From contig NC_007510.1 in assembly GCF_000012945.1 (NCBI RefSeq), forward strand, positions 2,542,001-2,606,000: a stretch of DNA of 64,000 nt, given 5' to 3'. This DNA is from Burkholderia lata. Its GTDB lineage: Bacteria > Pseudomonadota > Gammaproteobacteria > Burkholderiales > Burkholderiaceae. Below the pieces are notes generated by a model. It saw only the letters and a list, made by a program, of their open reading frames with translations. It was not told the DNA's origin and did no database searches. A program made the translations under genes and the position numbers. Below, in pieces: positions 9,151-17,532 of the stretch (position 1 is its first letter; the number at the start of each line of letters is the position of its first letter).

Positions 9151-10347
9151 CTAGCCGGGGGCTTCCCTCAGCACGCCGGCGTCGAGCAGTTGCTGCTGGA
9201 GCGCGGGATCGACGCCGAGGCGATCGAGCACCGCGCGCGTGTCGCCGCCCAGTGCAGGCGGCGGCGAACGATAGGTGGCCGGCGTGCGCGACAGCTTCAC
9301 CGGCGACGCCGTGCCGCGATACGCACCGATTTCGACGAACAGGTTGCGGTGCAGCGCATGCGGATCGTGCGCGACGTCGGCGACCGTTCGCACCGGCCCG
9401 CACGGCACGCCGGCCGCCATCAGGTCGCGCGCGAGCGGCTCGCATGCATGCGCGGCGAGCCGTGCTTCCAGTTCGGCCTTCAGCTCGGGCCGATGCGCGC
9501 AGCGGCTACGGTTGTCGACGAAACGCGGATCGCTTGCGAGCGCCGGCACGCCGAGATGCGCGACGAGCCGCGCGAACTGCCGGTCGTTGCCGATCGCGAG
9601 GAAGATCGGCACGGTCGCCGTGCGATAGCTGTCGTACGGCGCGATGTTCGGATGCGCGTTGCCGCTGCGCTCCGGCACGCGCCCCGAACCGAAGAAGTTC
9701 GGCAGGTGCGGATGCAGCAGCGACACGCCGCAGTCGTACAGTGCGATGTCGATCGACTGGCCCTGCCCGCTCTTCTCGCGCTCCGCGAGCGCCAGCAGGA
9801 TGCCCGCGAGCGCATTGAGTCCCGTGACCATGTCGACGATCGGCAGACCGATACGCGTCGCATCGCCGTCGCGCTCGCCGTTGACGCTCATCAGCCCCGC
9901 CATCGCCTGGATCACCGCGTCGTAGCCGGGCAGCCCGCCGAGCGGGCCGTCTTCGCCGAAGCCCGTCACCGCGCAGTGGATCAGGCGCGGGAAACGCGGC
10001 TGCAGGTCGCGCGCGTAATCCATCCCCCAGCGCGCGAGCGTGCCGGGCTTGAAGTTCTCGACGAGCACGTCGGCCTCTTCGAGCAGACGCCACAGGATTG
10101 CGCGCCCTTCGGCGCGAGACAGGTCGAGCGCGAGCCCTTCCTTGTTGCGGTTCACGCCCATGAAATACCAGGCCGTATCGCCGAGGAATGGCGGCCCCCA
10201 GCCGCGCGTCTCGTCGCCGTCCGGCGGCTCGATCTTGACCACCGTCGCACCGTGGTCGGCGAGCGCCTGCGTGCAGTACGGGCCGCCGAGCACACGGCTC
10301 AGGTCGACGACCTTCAGGCCGTCCAGAGCACCACGCGTCAGGCTCAT
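9151..10347 (-). CDS. CaiB/BaiF family CoA-transferase (family III)
   Basis: 398 residues. It has the family III hallmarks: LKVVDLSRVLGGPYCTQ at the N-terminus, VKIEPPDGDETR, the NRNKEGLALDL segment, and the active-site region GLPGYDAVIQAMAGLMS, preceded by the conserved aspartate in IEPPDGD. These enzymes move CoA from one acyl-CoA to a free carboxylic acid, often activating dicarboxylates or aromatic acids. The ATG overlaps the stop of the upstream acyl-CoA dehydrogenase by 4 bp (ATGA), so the two are translationally coupled. With the dehydrogenase and MHS permease it forms a plausible uptake-activation-oxidation path for an unidentified acid. Confidence 0.92.
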   Translation of the reverse strand: MSLTRGALDGLKVVDLSRVLGGPYCTQALADHGATVVKIEPPDGDETRGWGPPFLGDTAWYFMGVNRNKEGLALDLSRAEGRAILWRLLEEADVLVENFKPGTLARWGMDYARDLQPRFPRLIHCAVTGFGEDGPLGGLPGYDAVIQAMAGLMSVNGERDGDATRIGLPIVDMVTGLNALAGILLALAEREKSGQGQSIDIALYDCGVSLLHPHLPNFFGSGRVPERSGNAHPNIAPYDSYRTATVPIFLAIGNDRQFARLVAHLGVPALASDPRFVDNRSRCAHRPELKAELEARLAAHACEPLARDLMAAGVPCGPVRTVADVAHDPHALHRNLFVEIGAYRGTASPVKLSRTPATYRSPPPALGGDTRAVLDRLGVDPALQQQLLDAGVLREAPG

Positions 10348-12095
10348 CGTTCGACCTCCGGCAGCAGATCGAGCGCGGTATCGAGTGCGATCGGCGTGCC
10401 GCGCAGCAGTGCGTCGTACGCGGCCGATTCGTCGTCGCGCGATGCCGGCGCGAGCGGATCGATCGGCAGTAGCTTGTGGCGCACAACCAGGTGCGCGAGC
10501 GCGAGCCGCCGGAAATCCGGCGCGAGCCGCACGCCTTCGCACGCCATCAGCACGGCCGCGCTCGCGTAGTACAGCGCGGATGCGGCCTGGCGCACGCGAG
10601 CGTCGTCGCCTTCGGCCGCGACCCGCATAAGCGCGTCGCAGGCGCGCGCGAGAATGCGCCGCAGCGCCGCGCGGCTCGCATCGGGCAGCGGCGCCGCGCC
10701 GAGGCGGTCGCCGAGGAACGCGCGCAGCGCATCGAGCGCCTGCTCACGCTGCGCGGCCCGCGCGACGTCGAGCGCGACGATGTTGCTCGTGCCCTCCCAG
10801 ATCGAGCCGAGATGCGCATCGCGCACGACGCGCGCGTCGCTCCATTCCTCGATGTAGCCGGTGCCGCCGCGCACTTCCATCGCATCGCCGGTCACGCGCC
10901 GCGCATCGCGGCACGCGCGGAACTTGATCAGCGGTGTCAGGATCCGCACGCAGCGCGCGGCCTGCTCGTCGCCCGCATCGGCCTGCGGCAACAGCAGCGC
11001 GATCTGCATGAACATCGCGCGCGCGGCTTCGGCCGGCAGCAGCATCTTCAGCAACTGGCGCTGCATCAGCGGCATCTCGATCAGCTTGCGGCCGAAGGCC
11101 TCGCGATGCGCGGCGACATGCAGCGCTTCGTTCAGCGCGCGCCGCATCAGCCCCGCCGCGCGCACGCCGTTCGACAGCCGCGACATGTTGATCATGTCGG
11201 CCATCTGGTGAAAACCGCGGCCGATCTCGCCGATCAGGTACGCCTGCGCGCCTTCGAGCGCGATCTCGCCGCTCGCCATCGAACGGCTGCCGAGCTTGTC
11301 CTTCAGGCGCACGATCCGGTAGCGGTTGCGCGTGCCGTCCGGCAGCGTCTTCGGCAGCAGGAACAGCGCGAGGCCCTTGATGCCGTCCGGCGCGCCGTCG
11401 GGCCGCGCGAGCACCATCGCAAGATCGGCGTCCGCGTTCGAGCAGAACCACTTGTCGCCAGTCAGGCGCCAGACGGTCTCGCCGAGCGCGTCCGTCTCGC
11501 GCGTCGCCCGCGTCGCGATCCGGGCGACGTCGGAGCCCGCCGCCTGCTCGGTCATGAACATCGCGCCCTGGTACAGCGTGTCGAAATCGCGCGACGCAAG
11601 CATCGGCAGGTAGCGCGCGACGAGCGCCGGATCGCCGAAGCGGCGCAGCGTGCGCGTCAGCGAATCGGTCATGCTGACCGGGCAGCACAGCCCGAATTCC
11701 GCCTGCACGAACAGGAACGTCAGCGCGTACTTGACGAGCGGCGGCACCGATTCGGACCCGTGGCTCAGCGACGCGAGCCCGAGTTCGGCATACGCGACGC
11801 GTTCGAGCGCGACATACGCGGGATCCTTGTCGATCCGCTGCACGGCCTCGCCGCGCCGGTTGCGGTGCTCGAGCACGGGCGGGTGCTTGTCCGCGCGCGA
11901 TGCCCATTCGTCGAGCTCGCCCGACACGCGTGCGCCGAGCGCGCGCAGCCGCGGCTCCAGCTCGGCATAGTGCGCATCGCCGAGATGCAGCTTCAGCAAC
12001 GCGCCGAGGTCGGGATCGACGGTGAAGAAATTGATGCCCCGGCTGTCGGGGATGTTGGATGCGCCGGCGTCCGGCGTGCGAGCGGTGTCGTTCAT
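10344..12095 (-). CDS. Acyl-CoA dehydrogenase family flavoprotein
   Basis: 583 residues, of the long ACAD type. It contains GAMFMTEQAAGSDVA and WRLTGDKWFCSNADADLA (ACAD signature regions that contact FAD and substrate), LSNGVRAAGLMRRALNEAL, and the C-terminal MEVRGGTGYIEEWSDARVVRDAH, where the glutamates lie in the region that supplies the catalytic base in this superfamily. It oxidises an acyl-CoA to the 2,3-enoyl-CoA, passing electrons to ETF. It starts the minus-strand set and is transcribed away from the LysR regulator at 12269. The exact acyl substrate is unknown. Confidence 0.92.
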   Translation of the reverse strand: MNDTARTPDAGASNIPDSRGINFFTVDPDLGALLKLHLGDAHYAELEPRLRALGARVSGELDEWASRADKHPPVLEHRNRRGEAVQRIDKDPAYVALERVAYAELGLASLSHGSESVPPLVKYALTFLFVQAEFGLCCPVSMTDSLTRTLRRFGDPALVARYLPMLASRDFDTLYQGAMFMTEQAAGSDVARIATRATRETDALGETVWRLTGDKWFCSNADADLAMVLARPDGAPDGIKGLALFLLPKTLPDGTRNRYRIVRLKDKLGSRSMASGEIALEGAQAYLIGEIGRGFHQMADMINMSRLSNGVRAAGLMRRALNEALHVAAHREAFGRKLIEMPLMQRQLLKMLLPAEAARAMFMQIALLLPQADAGDEQAARCVRILTPLIKFRACRDARRVTGDAMEVRGGTGYIEEWSDARVVRDAHLGSIWEGTSNIVALDVARAAQREQALDALRAFLGDRLGAAPLPDASRAALRRILARACDALMRVAAEGDDARVRQAASALYYASAAVLMACEGVRLAPDFRRLALAHLVVRHKLLPIDPLAPASRDDESAAYDALLRGTPIALDTALDLLPEVER

Positions 12096-12191
12096 GCGTG
12101 CGTCTCCTGGGTTGCCTGCACGTCGGCTGGAAGCGGCGCCGCAGCGCCCGGCCAGTCCCGTGCAAAGCCTTCCGCAGAGCGTAGGCGCGCG

Positions 12192-12246
12192 ATCGATAAG
12201 CGTCCAATACAGGATTTATCCGGTACGATAGATATCGCTTATCGAT
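12192..12246. promoter_or_regulatory. Long inverted repeat between acyl-CoA dehydrogenase and lysR
   Basis: Perfect 11-bp arms ATCGATAAGCG (12192-12202) and CGCTTATCGAT (12236-12246) enclose 33 bp in the 173-bp divergent promoter region. The right arm ends 23 bp before the lysR ATG. LysR regulators commonly bind paired sites in such gaps and repress their own gene, so this is a likely operator. It is too widely spaced and lacks a T tract to be a terminator. Confidence 0.6.
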
Positions 12247-12268
12247 GCCGACGCCGCGAGGAGACACG

Positions 12269-13171
12269 ATGGAACTGAGGCAGTTGCGCTACTTCGTGGC
12301 GGTCGCCGAGGAGCTGCATTTCGGGCGCGCGGCGAAGCGCCTGTTCATCTCGCAGCCGGCGCTGAGTTTCGACATCCGCAAGTTCGAGGACGCGCTTGGC
12401 GTGCAGCTGTTCTCGCGCACCAACAAGACCGTCGCACTGACCAACGCGGGCGAGGTGCTGCTCGGCGAAGCGCGCCGGCTGCTGCTGCAGGCGGCCGAGG
12501 CCGAACGCCTGACGGTGCGCTCCGCCTCCGGTCTCGCGGGCCGGCTGCGGATCGGCTTCGTTCATTCGATGCTGTATCGCGGGCTGCCCGATGCCGTGCG
12601 GCGCTTCGAGGCCGACTACCCCGGTGTCGAAGTCGTGCTGAGCGAAATGAACACGCAGGCGCAGGTACAGGCGATCCAGCGCGGCCAGATCGATCTCGGC
12701 TATGCGCACTGGGGCCACTTCCCGCCCGAAGTCGAATCGACGCCCGTCTATGCGGAGCCGTTCGTGTGCTGCCTGCCGGCCGCGCATCCGCTCGCGAAGC
12801 GCAAGCAGGTCGCGCTCGCCGCGCTGGCCTCGGAGCCGTTCATCCTGTTTCCGCGCGAAGCGGCGCCCCACTATCACGACCTGATCATCGCGCAGTGCGT
12901 GAATGCCGGCTTCAGCCCGCTGATCCGCCACGAGGCACGGCTGTGGCAGACGATCCTGTCGATGATCGAGTTCGGGATGGGTATCGCGCTCGTGCCGCGC
13001 GTGCTGCAGCAGGTGAAGAGCGAGCGGCTCGCGTTCCGGTCGCTGAAGGATGCGTCGCTCGAATCGCGCACGCTCGCGCTGAAGCGCAGCGGCACCACTG
13101 AGCCCGTGGCGCTGCGCTTCGCGGATTACGTCCGCGCGTCGATCGACGCACTGCCCGCGCTGGCAGGCTGA
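12269..13171 (+). CDS. LysR family transcriptional regulator
   Basis: 300 residues. The N-terminal winged helix reads MELRQLRYFVAVAEELHFGR..AKRLFISQPALSFDIRKFED, the classic LTTR DNA-binding domain, followed by a linker helix and a periplasmic-binding-protein-like effector domain (about 90-295). The start at 12269 is preferred over the in-frame ATG at 12245 because GAGGAG lies 5 bp upstream and LTTRs begin with this MELRQLRYF block. It is divergent from the acyl-CoA dehydrogenase / CoA-transferase / permease genes and is the obvious candidate to control them in response to the imported acid or its CoA ester. Confidence 0.94.
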   Translation: MELRQLRYFVAVAEELHFGRAAKRLFISQPALSFDIRKFEDALGVQLFSRTNKTVALTNAGEVLLGEARRLLLQAAEAERLTVRSASGLAGRLRIGFVHSMLYRGLPDAVRRFEADYPGVEVVLSEMNTQAQVQAIQRGQIDLGYAHWGHFPPEVESTPVYAEPFVCCLPAAHPLAKRKQVALAALASEPFILFPREAAPHYHDLIIAQCVNAGFSPLIRHEARLWQTILSMIEFGMGIALVPRVLQQVKSERLAFRSLKDASLESRTLALKRSGTTEPVALRFADYVRASIDALPALAG

Positions 13172-13228
13172 GCTGGCCGACGGCCAATGGGTCTTGCGCG
13201 GGGGCGTGAAAAAAATTGCAGAAAGGGC

Positions 13229-13257
13229 TTTACAGACCCCAAAAGCTCTGACATAAT
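13229..13257 (+). promoter_or_regulatory. Sigma-70 promoter of tRNA-Val
   Basis: TTTACA at 13229-13234 and CATAAT at 13252-13257 are separated by exactly 17 bp and sit 12 bp before the mature tRNA 5' end. Both hexamers are close to consensus, as expected for a strong stable-RNA promoter. Confidence 0.8.
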
Positions 13258-13269
13258 CTTTTCTTCTTT

Positions 13270-13344
13270 GGGCGGTTAGCTCAGCGGTAGAGCACTGCCT
13301 TCACACGGCAGGGGTCACTGGTTCGATCCCAGTACCGCCCACCA
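13270..13344 (+). tRNA. tRNA-Val (anticodon CAC)
   Basis: A 75-nt cloverleaf with the CCA end encoded. The acceptor stem GGGCGGT pairs with ACCGCCC. The D arm is GCTC-AGCGGTA-GAGC, and the anticodon stem-loop CTGCC-TTCACAC-GGCAG gives anticodon CAC. The T arm is CACTG-GTTCGAT-CCCAGT-like, with the invariant GTTCGATCC. It decodes GUG, a frequent valine codon in this GC-rich genome. The gene stands alone with its own promoter and terminator. Confidence 0.97.
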
Positions 13345-13352
13345 AAGAATTC

Positions 13353-13390
13353 AAGGCCCTGCGTCTCACGACGCAGGGCCTTTTCGTTTT
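13353..13390 (+). terminator. Rho-independent terminator after tRNA-Val
   Basis: A perfect 13-bp stem, AAGGCCCTGCGTC (13353-13365) with GACGCAGGGCCTT (13370-13382) and loop TCAC, runs into TTCGTTTTT on the plus strand. It starts 8 bp after the tRNA CCA. Confidence 0.95.
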
Positions 13391-13992
13391 TGGCACGCCG
13401 AATTCACGGCCCACCCGTGCAGACTCACGTGAACCGGCAGTCATCGCCTCCTCCACGAATCCGCCATCTCGATTTCGATCGCCCCCTTCGTTTTCGGCGC
13501 GTTGATTTACGCCCGCAGGAAATCAATGTCGATCCGGCCAACTTGCTGGACGCTGTGCGATTTTCCAACAGTAACGCCACACTACCGATCGGGAGCCGGT
13601 GCAGGGGCATGGTCCTCAAACGCTGCCCGACCATTGACGCGTCTCGATTCGCCAAACACCATTAGCTCGTATCGGTCGATGGAAATCCGGCAAATCCGCT
13701 ATCAGCGGCAAAATCTACGATTTCTTCGCGCATCATGCCCCGTCGGGTCAACACCGCCTCCCGGTCGAGCGTACGAACAAAGTTCAGACATTTCATTTAC
13801 GTCATACAAAATCTTTCAACACGAAAGAATGAAAATTGCTAGTGTAATTTTTGGTAATTCTTCTGTAACATTTGTAGAAATCCGGATGCATAGAATCCTT
13901 ACACCAAATAACAGCCAGCCGAATCGGCATCGCATTTAGGCGCGAGATCATGACTTGCGATGATGAGAGTTGGCGATAGAGATTGCACACCC
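13391..13992. other. Gene-free, lower-GC stretch between tRNA-Val and orphan cysC
   Basis: About 600 bp with no convincing gene. Short open frames here have no recognisable product and poor coding character. Base composition falls markedly, most clearly around 13780-13910, where runs such as GTAATTTTTGGTAATTC occur, unlike the rest of the window. It probably carries the promoter of the downstream APS kinase gene and may be the edge of acquired DNA next to a tRNA gene. No integrase or duplicated tRNA 3' end was seen within the window. Confidence 0.5.
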
Positions 13993-14535
13993 ATGTCCCA
14001 AGAGAAGAACGACTACACCTTGTGGCTTACCGGTCTGAGCGGCGCCGGCAAGTCAACCCTCTCGCGCGAAATTGCGGCGCAGTTGCGCGCACGCAAAATT
14101 CCGACATGCATCCTTGACGGCGATGAATTGCGGGCAGGCGTTTCTCCTGATCTCGGTTTCTCGCGGGAAGATCGCACCGAAAACTGCCGACGCACCGCCG
14201 AGATCGCCAAGTTGCTCAATAGCCAGGGCTTCATGGTGATCGTCGCGCTGATCTCGCCTTATGAAGCCGACCGGCAGCGGGCACGACAGATCGTCGGCGT
14301 GGACCACTTCGTCGAGGTCTACCTGAAAACCGATATCGCCACTTGCTCGGCACGTGATCCGAAGCAGCTTTACGCAAAGGCGATCACCGGCCAGACAACG
14401 CAATTCACCGGCATTTCGGATCCATACGAAGTACCGACCACGCCTGATCTCGTCGTCGAAACGGGATCGATGGATATTGCCTCGTCGGTCGCGCTCATCA
14501 TGAATTTCGAGCGGCAGCGATTCACGCACGCGTAA
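13993..14535 (+). CDS. cysC: Orphan adenylylsulfate (APS) kinase, CysC-like
   Basis: 180 residues, about the size of stand-alone CysC (about 175-200). It has Walker [10 protein letters not shown] (14-22), the APS-contact block LDGDELRAGVSPDLGFSRED (41-60), the CysC segment ISPYEADRQRAR, and FTGISDPYEVP near the C-terminus. It would phosphorylate APS to PAPS in the cytoplasm. The usual DGDNVRHG is DGDELRAG here, differing at two positions near the substrate, so activity or specificity may differ. Codon use is less GC3-extreme than in its neighbours and the upstream DNA is AT-rich, hinting at transfer. No sulfotransferase lies next to it. A second APS kinase domain occurs in the CysN-CysC fusion at 41203. 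Confidence 0.88.
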   Translation: MSQEKNDYTLWLTGLSGAGKSTLSREIAAQLRARKIPTCILDGDELRAGVSPDLGFSREDRTENCRRTAEIAKLLNSQGFMVIVALISPYEADRQRARQIVGVDHFVEVYLKTDIATCSARDPKQLYAKAITGQTTQFTGISDPYEVPTTPDLVVETGSMDIASSVALIMNFERQRFTHA

Positions 14536-14768
14536 TCTCGCCCCTTCGTTACCACGCATCCGAACAGCAACGCACCGCGCTCCGTCAATCGTGCCGCATC
14601 AAAAGTCGACACGATTAACGGACACGCTCTGTGCTGGGTAACGTCCAGCCCTGTCGCAAGAAAACCGCTCGCCAGTCCGGTCACGCGCGTCAAATCCCGA
14701 TCGGGACAAATTCCACATGCGTCTCGCGTAATGGCATCCGCACGAACGCTGGGCGACGTGTCGCGCGA

Positions 14769-16154
14769 CTACCCCACCCGCTCCGCCGTCGCATCGAACG
14801 CGCGCTTCGCCTTGTCGACGATCTCGTCAACTTCCGCCTCGCGAATCACGAGCGGCGGCGACAGCAGCATCCGGTCGCCGGTCGCACGCATGATCAGGTT
14901 GCCGTTGAAGCAGAAGTCGCGGCAGATCGTGCCGATATCGACGCTCGCACCGAACCGCTCGCGCCGGTCCCGGTCGCGCGCAAGCTGAACGCCCGCGACC
15001 AGCCCCGCTCCCGCAATCTCTCCGACGATCGGATGATCGCCCAGCGCATCGCGCAGCCGGCGCTGGAAGTACGGCCCGATGTCGTTCTTCACGCGCTCGA
15101 CGATCCCTTCGTCGCGCAGCAGCTTCAGGTTCGCGACCGCGACGGCCGCCGCAACCGGGTGGCCCGAGTACGTGAGGCCGTGGTTGAATTCGCCGTTGTC
15201 GATGATCGGTCGCGCCACGCGCTCGTGAATGCCGACGGCGCCCATCGGCACGTAACCCGACGTGAGGCCCTTCGCCATCGTGATGAGGTCAGGCTCGAAG
15301 CCGAAATGCTGGTGTGCGAACCATTCGCCAGTACGGCCGAAGCCGCCGATCACTTCGTCGGCCGCGAGCAGGATGTCGTACTTGCGGCAGATCCGCTGGA
15401 TTTCCGGCCAGTACGTCGACGGCGGGAAGATCACGCCGCCCGCGCCCTGGAACGGCTCGCCGATGAACGCGGCGACGTTCTCCGCGCCGAGTTCGAGGAT
15501 CTTCGCTTCGAGCTGCTGCGCGCGGGCAAGGCCGAACGCTTCCGGCGTTTCACCGGCTGCCGCTTCGCCGAAGAAATACGGCTGGTCGATGTGCACGATG
15601 TTCTCGACCTTCGACGGCATCTGCTCGTGCATGTAGCCCATCCCGCCGAGCGTACCGCCCGCGATCGTCGAGCCGTGATAGCCGTTCTTGCGCGAGATCA
15701 CATACTTCTTCTGCGGCTGGCCCTGCACGCGCCAGTACTGGTGCACGAGGCGCAGCACGGTGTCGTTGCCTTCCGAGCCGCTGTTGCAGTAGAAGAAGTG
15801 GTTGAAGCCCTTCGGCGACACTTCCGCGAGCATCGCGGACAGTTCGATCACCGGCGGGTGCGTGGTCTTGAAGAACGTGTTGTAGAACGGCAGTTCCTGG
15901 ATCTGGCGATACGCGGCGTCGGCGAGTGCCTTGCAGCCGTAGCCGACGCTCACGCACCAGAGGCCGGCCATCCCGTCGATGATCTTGTTGCCGTCCGAGT
16001 CCCACAGGTAGACGCCGTCGGCTTTCACGATCACGCGGCTGCCCGCGCGGTTCAGCGCGCCCATGTCAGAGAACGGGTGGATGTGGTGTGCGGCGTCGAG
16101 CGCGCGATAGTCCGCGGTCGAATGCGGTGGGACAGCTTCGTTTCGATCGGTCAT
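14769..16154 (-). CDS. Class III aminotransferase, putrescine/omega-amino acid:pyruvate type (SpuC-like)
   Basis: 461 residues. PLP-fold landmarks are FFYCNSGSEGNDTVLRLVHQY (phosphate cup), the YHGSTIAGGTLGG segment, the class III signature DILLAADEVIGGFGRTGEWF, and the lysine of ITMAKGLTSGYVPMGAV that forms the Schiff base. Close relatives transaminate putrescine or other omega-amines with pyruvate. It is the last gene of a minus-strand operon after a PuuD-type hydrolase and a gamma-glutamylpolyamine-synthetase-like protein (28-bp gap), which supports a role in polyamine breakdown. Confidence 0.9.
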   Translation of the reverse strand: MTDRNEAVPPHSTADYRALDAAHHIHPFSDMGALNRAGSRVIVKADGVYLWDSDGNKIIDGMAGLWCVSVGYGCKALADAAYRQIQELPFYNTFFKTTHPPVIELSAMLAEVSPKGFNHFFYCNSGSEGNDTVLRLVHQYWRVQGQPQKKYVISRKNGYHGSTIAGGTLGGMGYMHEQMPSKVENIVHIDQPYFFGEAAAGETPEAFGLARAQQLEAKILELGAENVAAFIGEPFQGAGGVIFPPSTYWPEIQRICRKYDILLAADEVIGGFGRTGEWFAHQHFGFEPDLITMAKGLTSGYVPMGAVGIHERVARPIIDNGEFNHGLTYSGHPVAAAVAVANLKLLRDEGIVERVKNDIGPYFQRRLRDALGDHPIVGEIAGAGLVAGVQLARDRDRRERFGASVDIGTICRDFCFNGNLIMRATGDRMLLSPPLVIREAEVDEIVDKAKRAFDATAERVG

Positions 16155-16182
16155 GTTTCCTCCGGATAACAGTGCCGCACGC

Positions 16183-17520
16183 TCACACGTGCAGCAGCAG
16201 ATGCCTGCGTTCCCACGAGCTGATCACGCGGAAAAACGCCTCGTATTCGGTGTCCTTCAGCGCCAGGTACGCTTTCACGAACTTGTCGCCGAGAATGCCG
16301 GCCAGCGGCGTGCAGGCCGCCATCAGCGAGATGCCCTCCTCGAGATTGCGCGGCAGCTGGTACGGCAGCTTGTAGCCGTCCGACGCAATCGGCTCGGTCG
16401 GTGCGAGCTGCTGGGTCAAGCCGAGATAGCCGGCCGCGAGCGTCGCGGCGAAGGCGAGATACGGATTGCAGTCGACGCCCGGGATCCGGTTCTCGATGCG
16501 GCGGGCCGATGCGCCCGACTGCGGAATGCGGAAACCGACCGTGCGGTTGTCGTAACCCCACTGCACGTTGATCGGCGCCGCCATGAAGCGCGACAGGCGG
16601 CGATACGAGTTGATGTACGGCGCAAAGATCGGCATCAACGCGGGCGTGTACTTCTGCAGCCCCGCGAGATAGCTGTGGAACATCGGCGACACGGCACCGT
16701 CCTCGCTGGAGAACAGGTTGCGCCCCGTGCGCGCGTCGGCCAGGCTCTGGTGGATGTGCATCGCGGAGCCGGGCTCGTCCTGCATCGGCTTCGCCATGAA
16801 GGTCGCGTACATGTTGTGGCGCAGCGCCGCCTCGCGCACGGTGCGCTTGAACAGGAACACCTGGTCGGCGAGCGACAGCGCATCGCCGTGCACGAAGTTG
16901 ATCTCCATCTGCGCGGCACCGACCTCGTGGATCAGCGTCTCGATATCGAGCCCCTGCATCTCGCAATATTCGTAGATATCCTCGAACAGCGAATCGAACT
17001 CGTTCACGGCCTCGATCGAATACGACTGCCGGCCGGTCTCCGCACGCCCGGTGCGGCCGACCGGCGGACGCAGCGGCAGGTCGGGATCGGCATTCATGTC
17101 GACGAGATAGAACTCGAGCTCGGGCGCGACGACCGGCTGCCAGCCCTTCTCCTTGTAAAGATCGAGTACGCGTCGCAACACATAGCGCGGCGAGATCTCG
17201 ACCGGCGAGCCGTCGAAGTGCACGCAGTCGTGGATCACCTGCGCGGTCGGGTCGACGGCCCACGGAATCAGGCAGATCGTCGACGGATCGGGCACGCACA
17301 CCATGTCGGGGTCGGTCACGCCGGTCAGCGTGCCGTCCTCCGGATAGTCGCCGGTGACGGTCTGCACCATCACGGCCTGCGGCAGGCGCATCGATTCGCC
17401 GGATTCGAACTTGTTGCGCGGAATGATCTTGCCGCGCGCAATGCCGGCCATGTCGGGAATGATCGCCTCGACCTCGGTGATGCGGTGCTGTCGCAGGAAT
17501 TCGCTCAGTTCGGGTTGCAT
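16183..17520 (-). CDS. Glutamine synthetase family protein, gamma-glutamylputrescine synthetase type (PuuA/SpuB-like)
   Basis: 445 residues, glutamine synthetase fold. Metal and nucleotide motifs are visible: VAPELEFYLVDMN, EVGAAQMEINF, GSAMHIHQSL, NSYRRLSRFMAAPINVQWG and RIENRIPGVDCNPYLAFAA. The protein lacks the C-terminal adenylylation region typical of GlnA and sits between a PuuD-like hydrolase gene and a polyamine transaminase gene. This favours ATP-dependent gamma-glutamylation of putrescine or another amine rather than ammonia assimilation. It is co-directional with 12- and 28-bp gaps, so one operon. Confidence 0.9.
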   Translation of the reverse strand: MQPELSEFLRQHRITEVEAIIPDMAGIARGKIIPRNKFESGESMRLPQAVMVQTVTGDYPEDGTLTGVTDPDMVCVPDPSTICLIPWAVDPTAQVIHDCVHFDGSPVEISPRYVLRRVLDLYKEKGWQPVVAPELEFYLVDMNADPDLPLRPPVGRTGRAETGRQSYSIEAVNEFDSLFEDIYEYCEMQGLDIETLIHEVGAAQMEINFVHGDALSLADQVFLFKRTVREAALRHNMYATFMAKPMQDEPGSAMHIHQSLADARTGRNLFSSEDGAVSPMFHSYLAGLQKYTPALMPIFAPYINSYRRLSRFMAAPINVQWGYDNRTVGFRIPQSGASARRIENRIPGVDCNPYLAFAATLAAGYLGLTQQLAPTEPIASDGYKLPYQLPRNLEEGISLMAACTPLAGILGDKFVKAYLALKDTEYEAFFRVISSWERRHLLLHV

Positions 17521-17532
17521 GATCGGCCTCTA

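Noticed and set aside
13390..13665. 91-residue open frame after tRNA-Val
   Set aside because: It starts inside the terminator T tract, has no ribosome binding site, and shows no recognisable family.
13270..14535. Integrated genomic island at tRNA-Val
   Set aside because: Composition hints at acquired DNA, but I found no integrase and no duplicated tRNA 3' end to serve as attR inside the window, so no mobile element is called.
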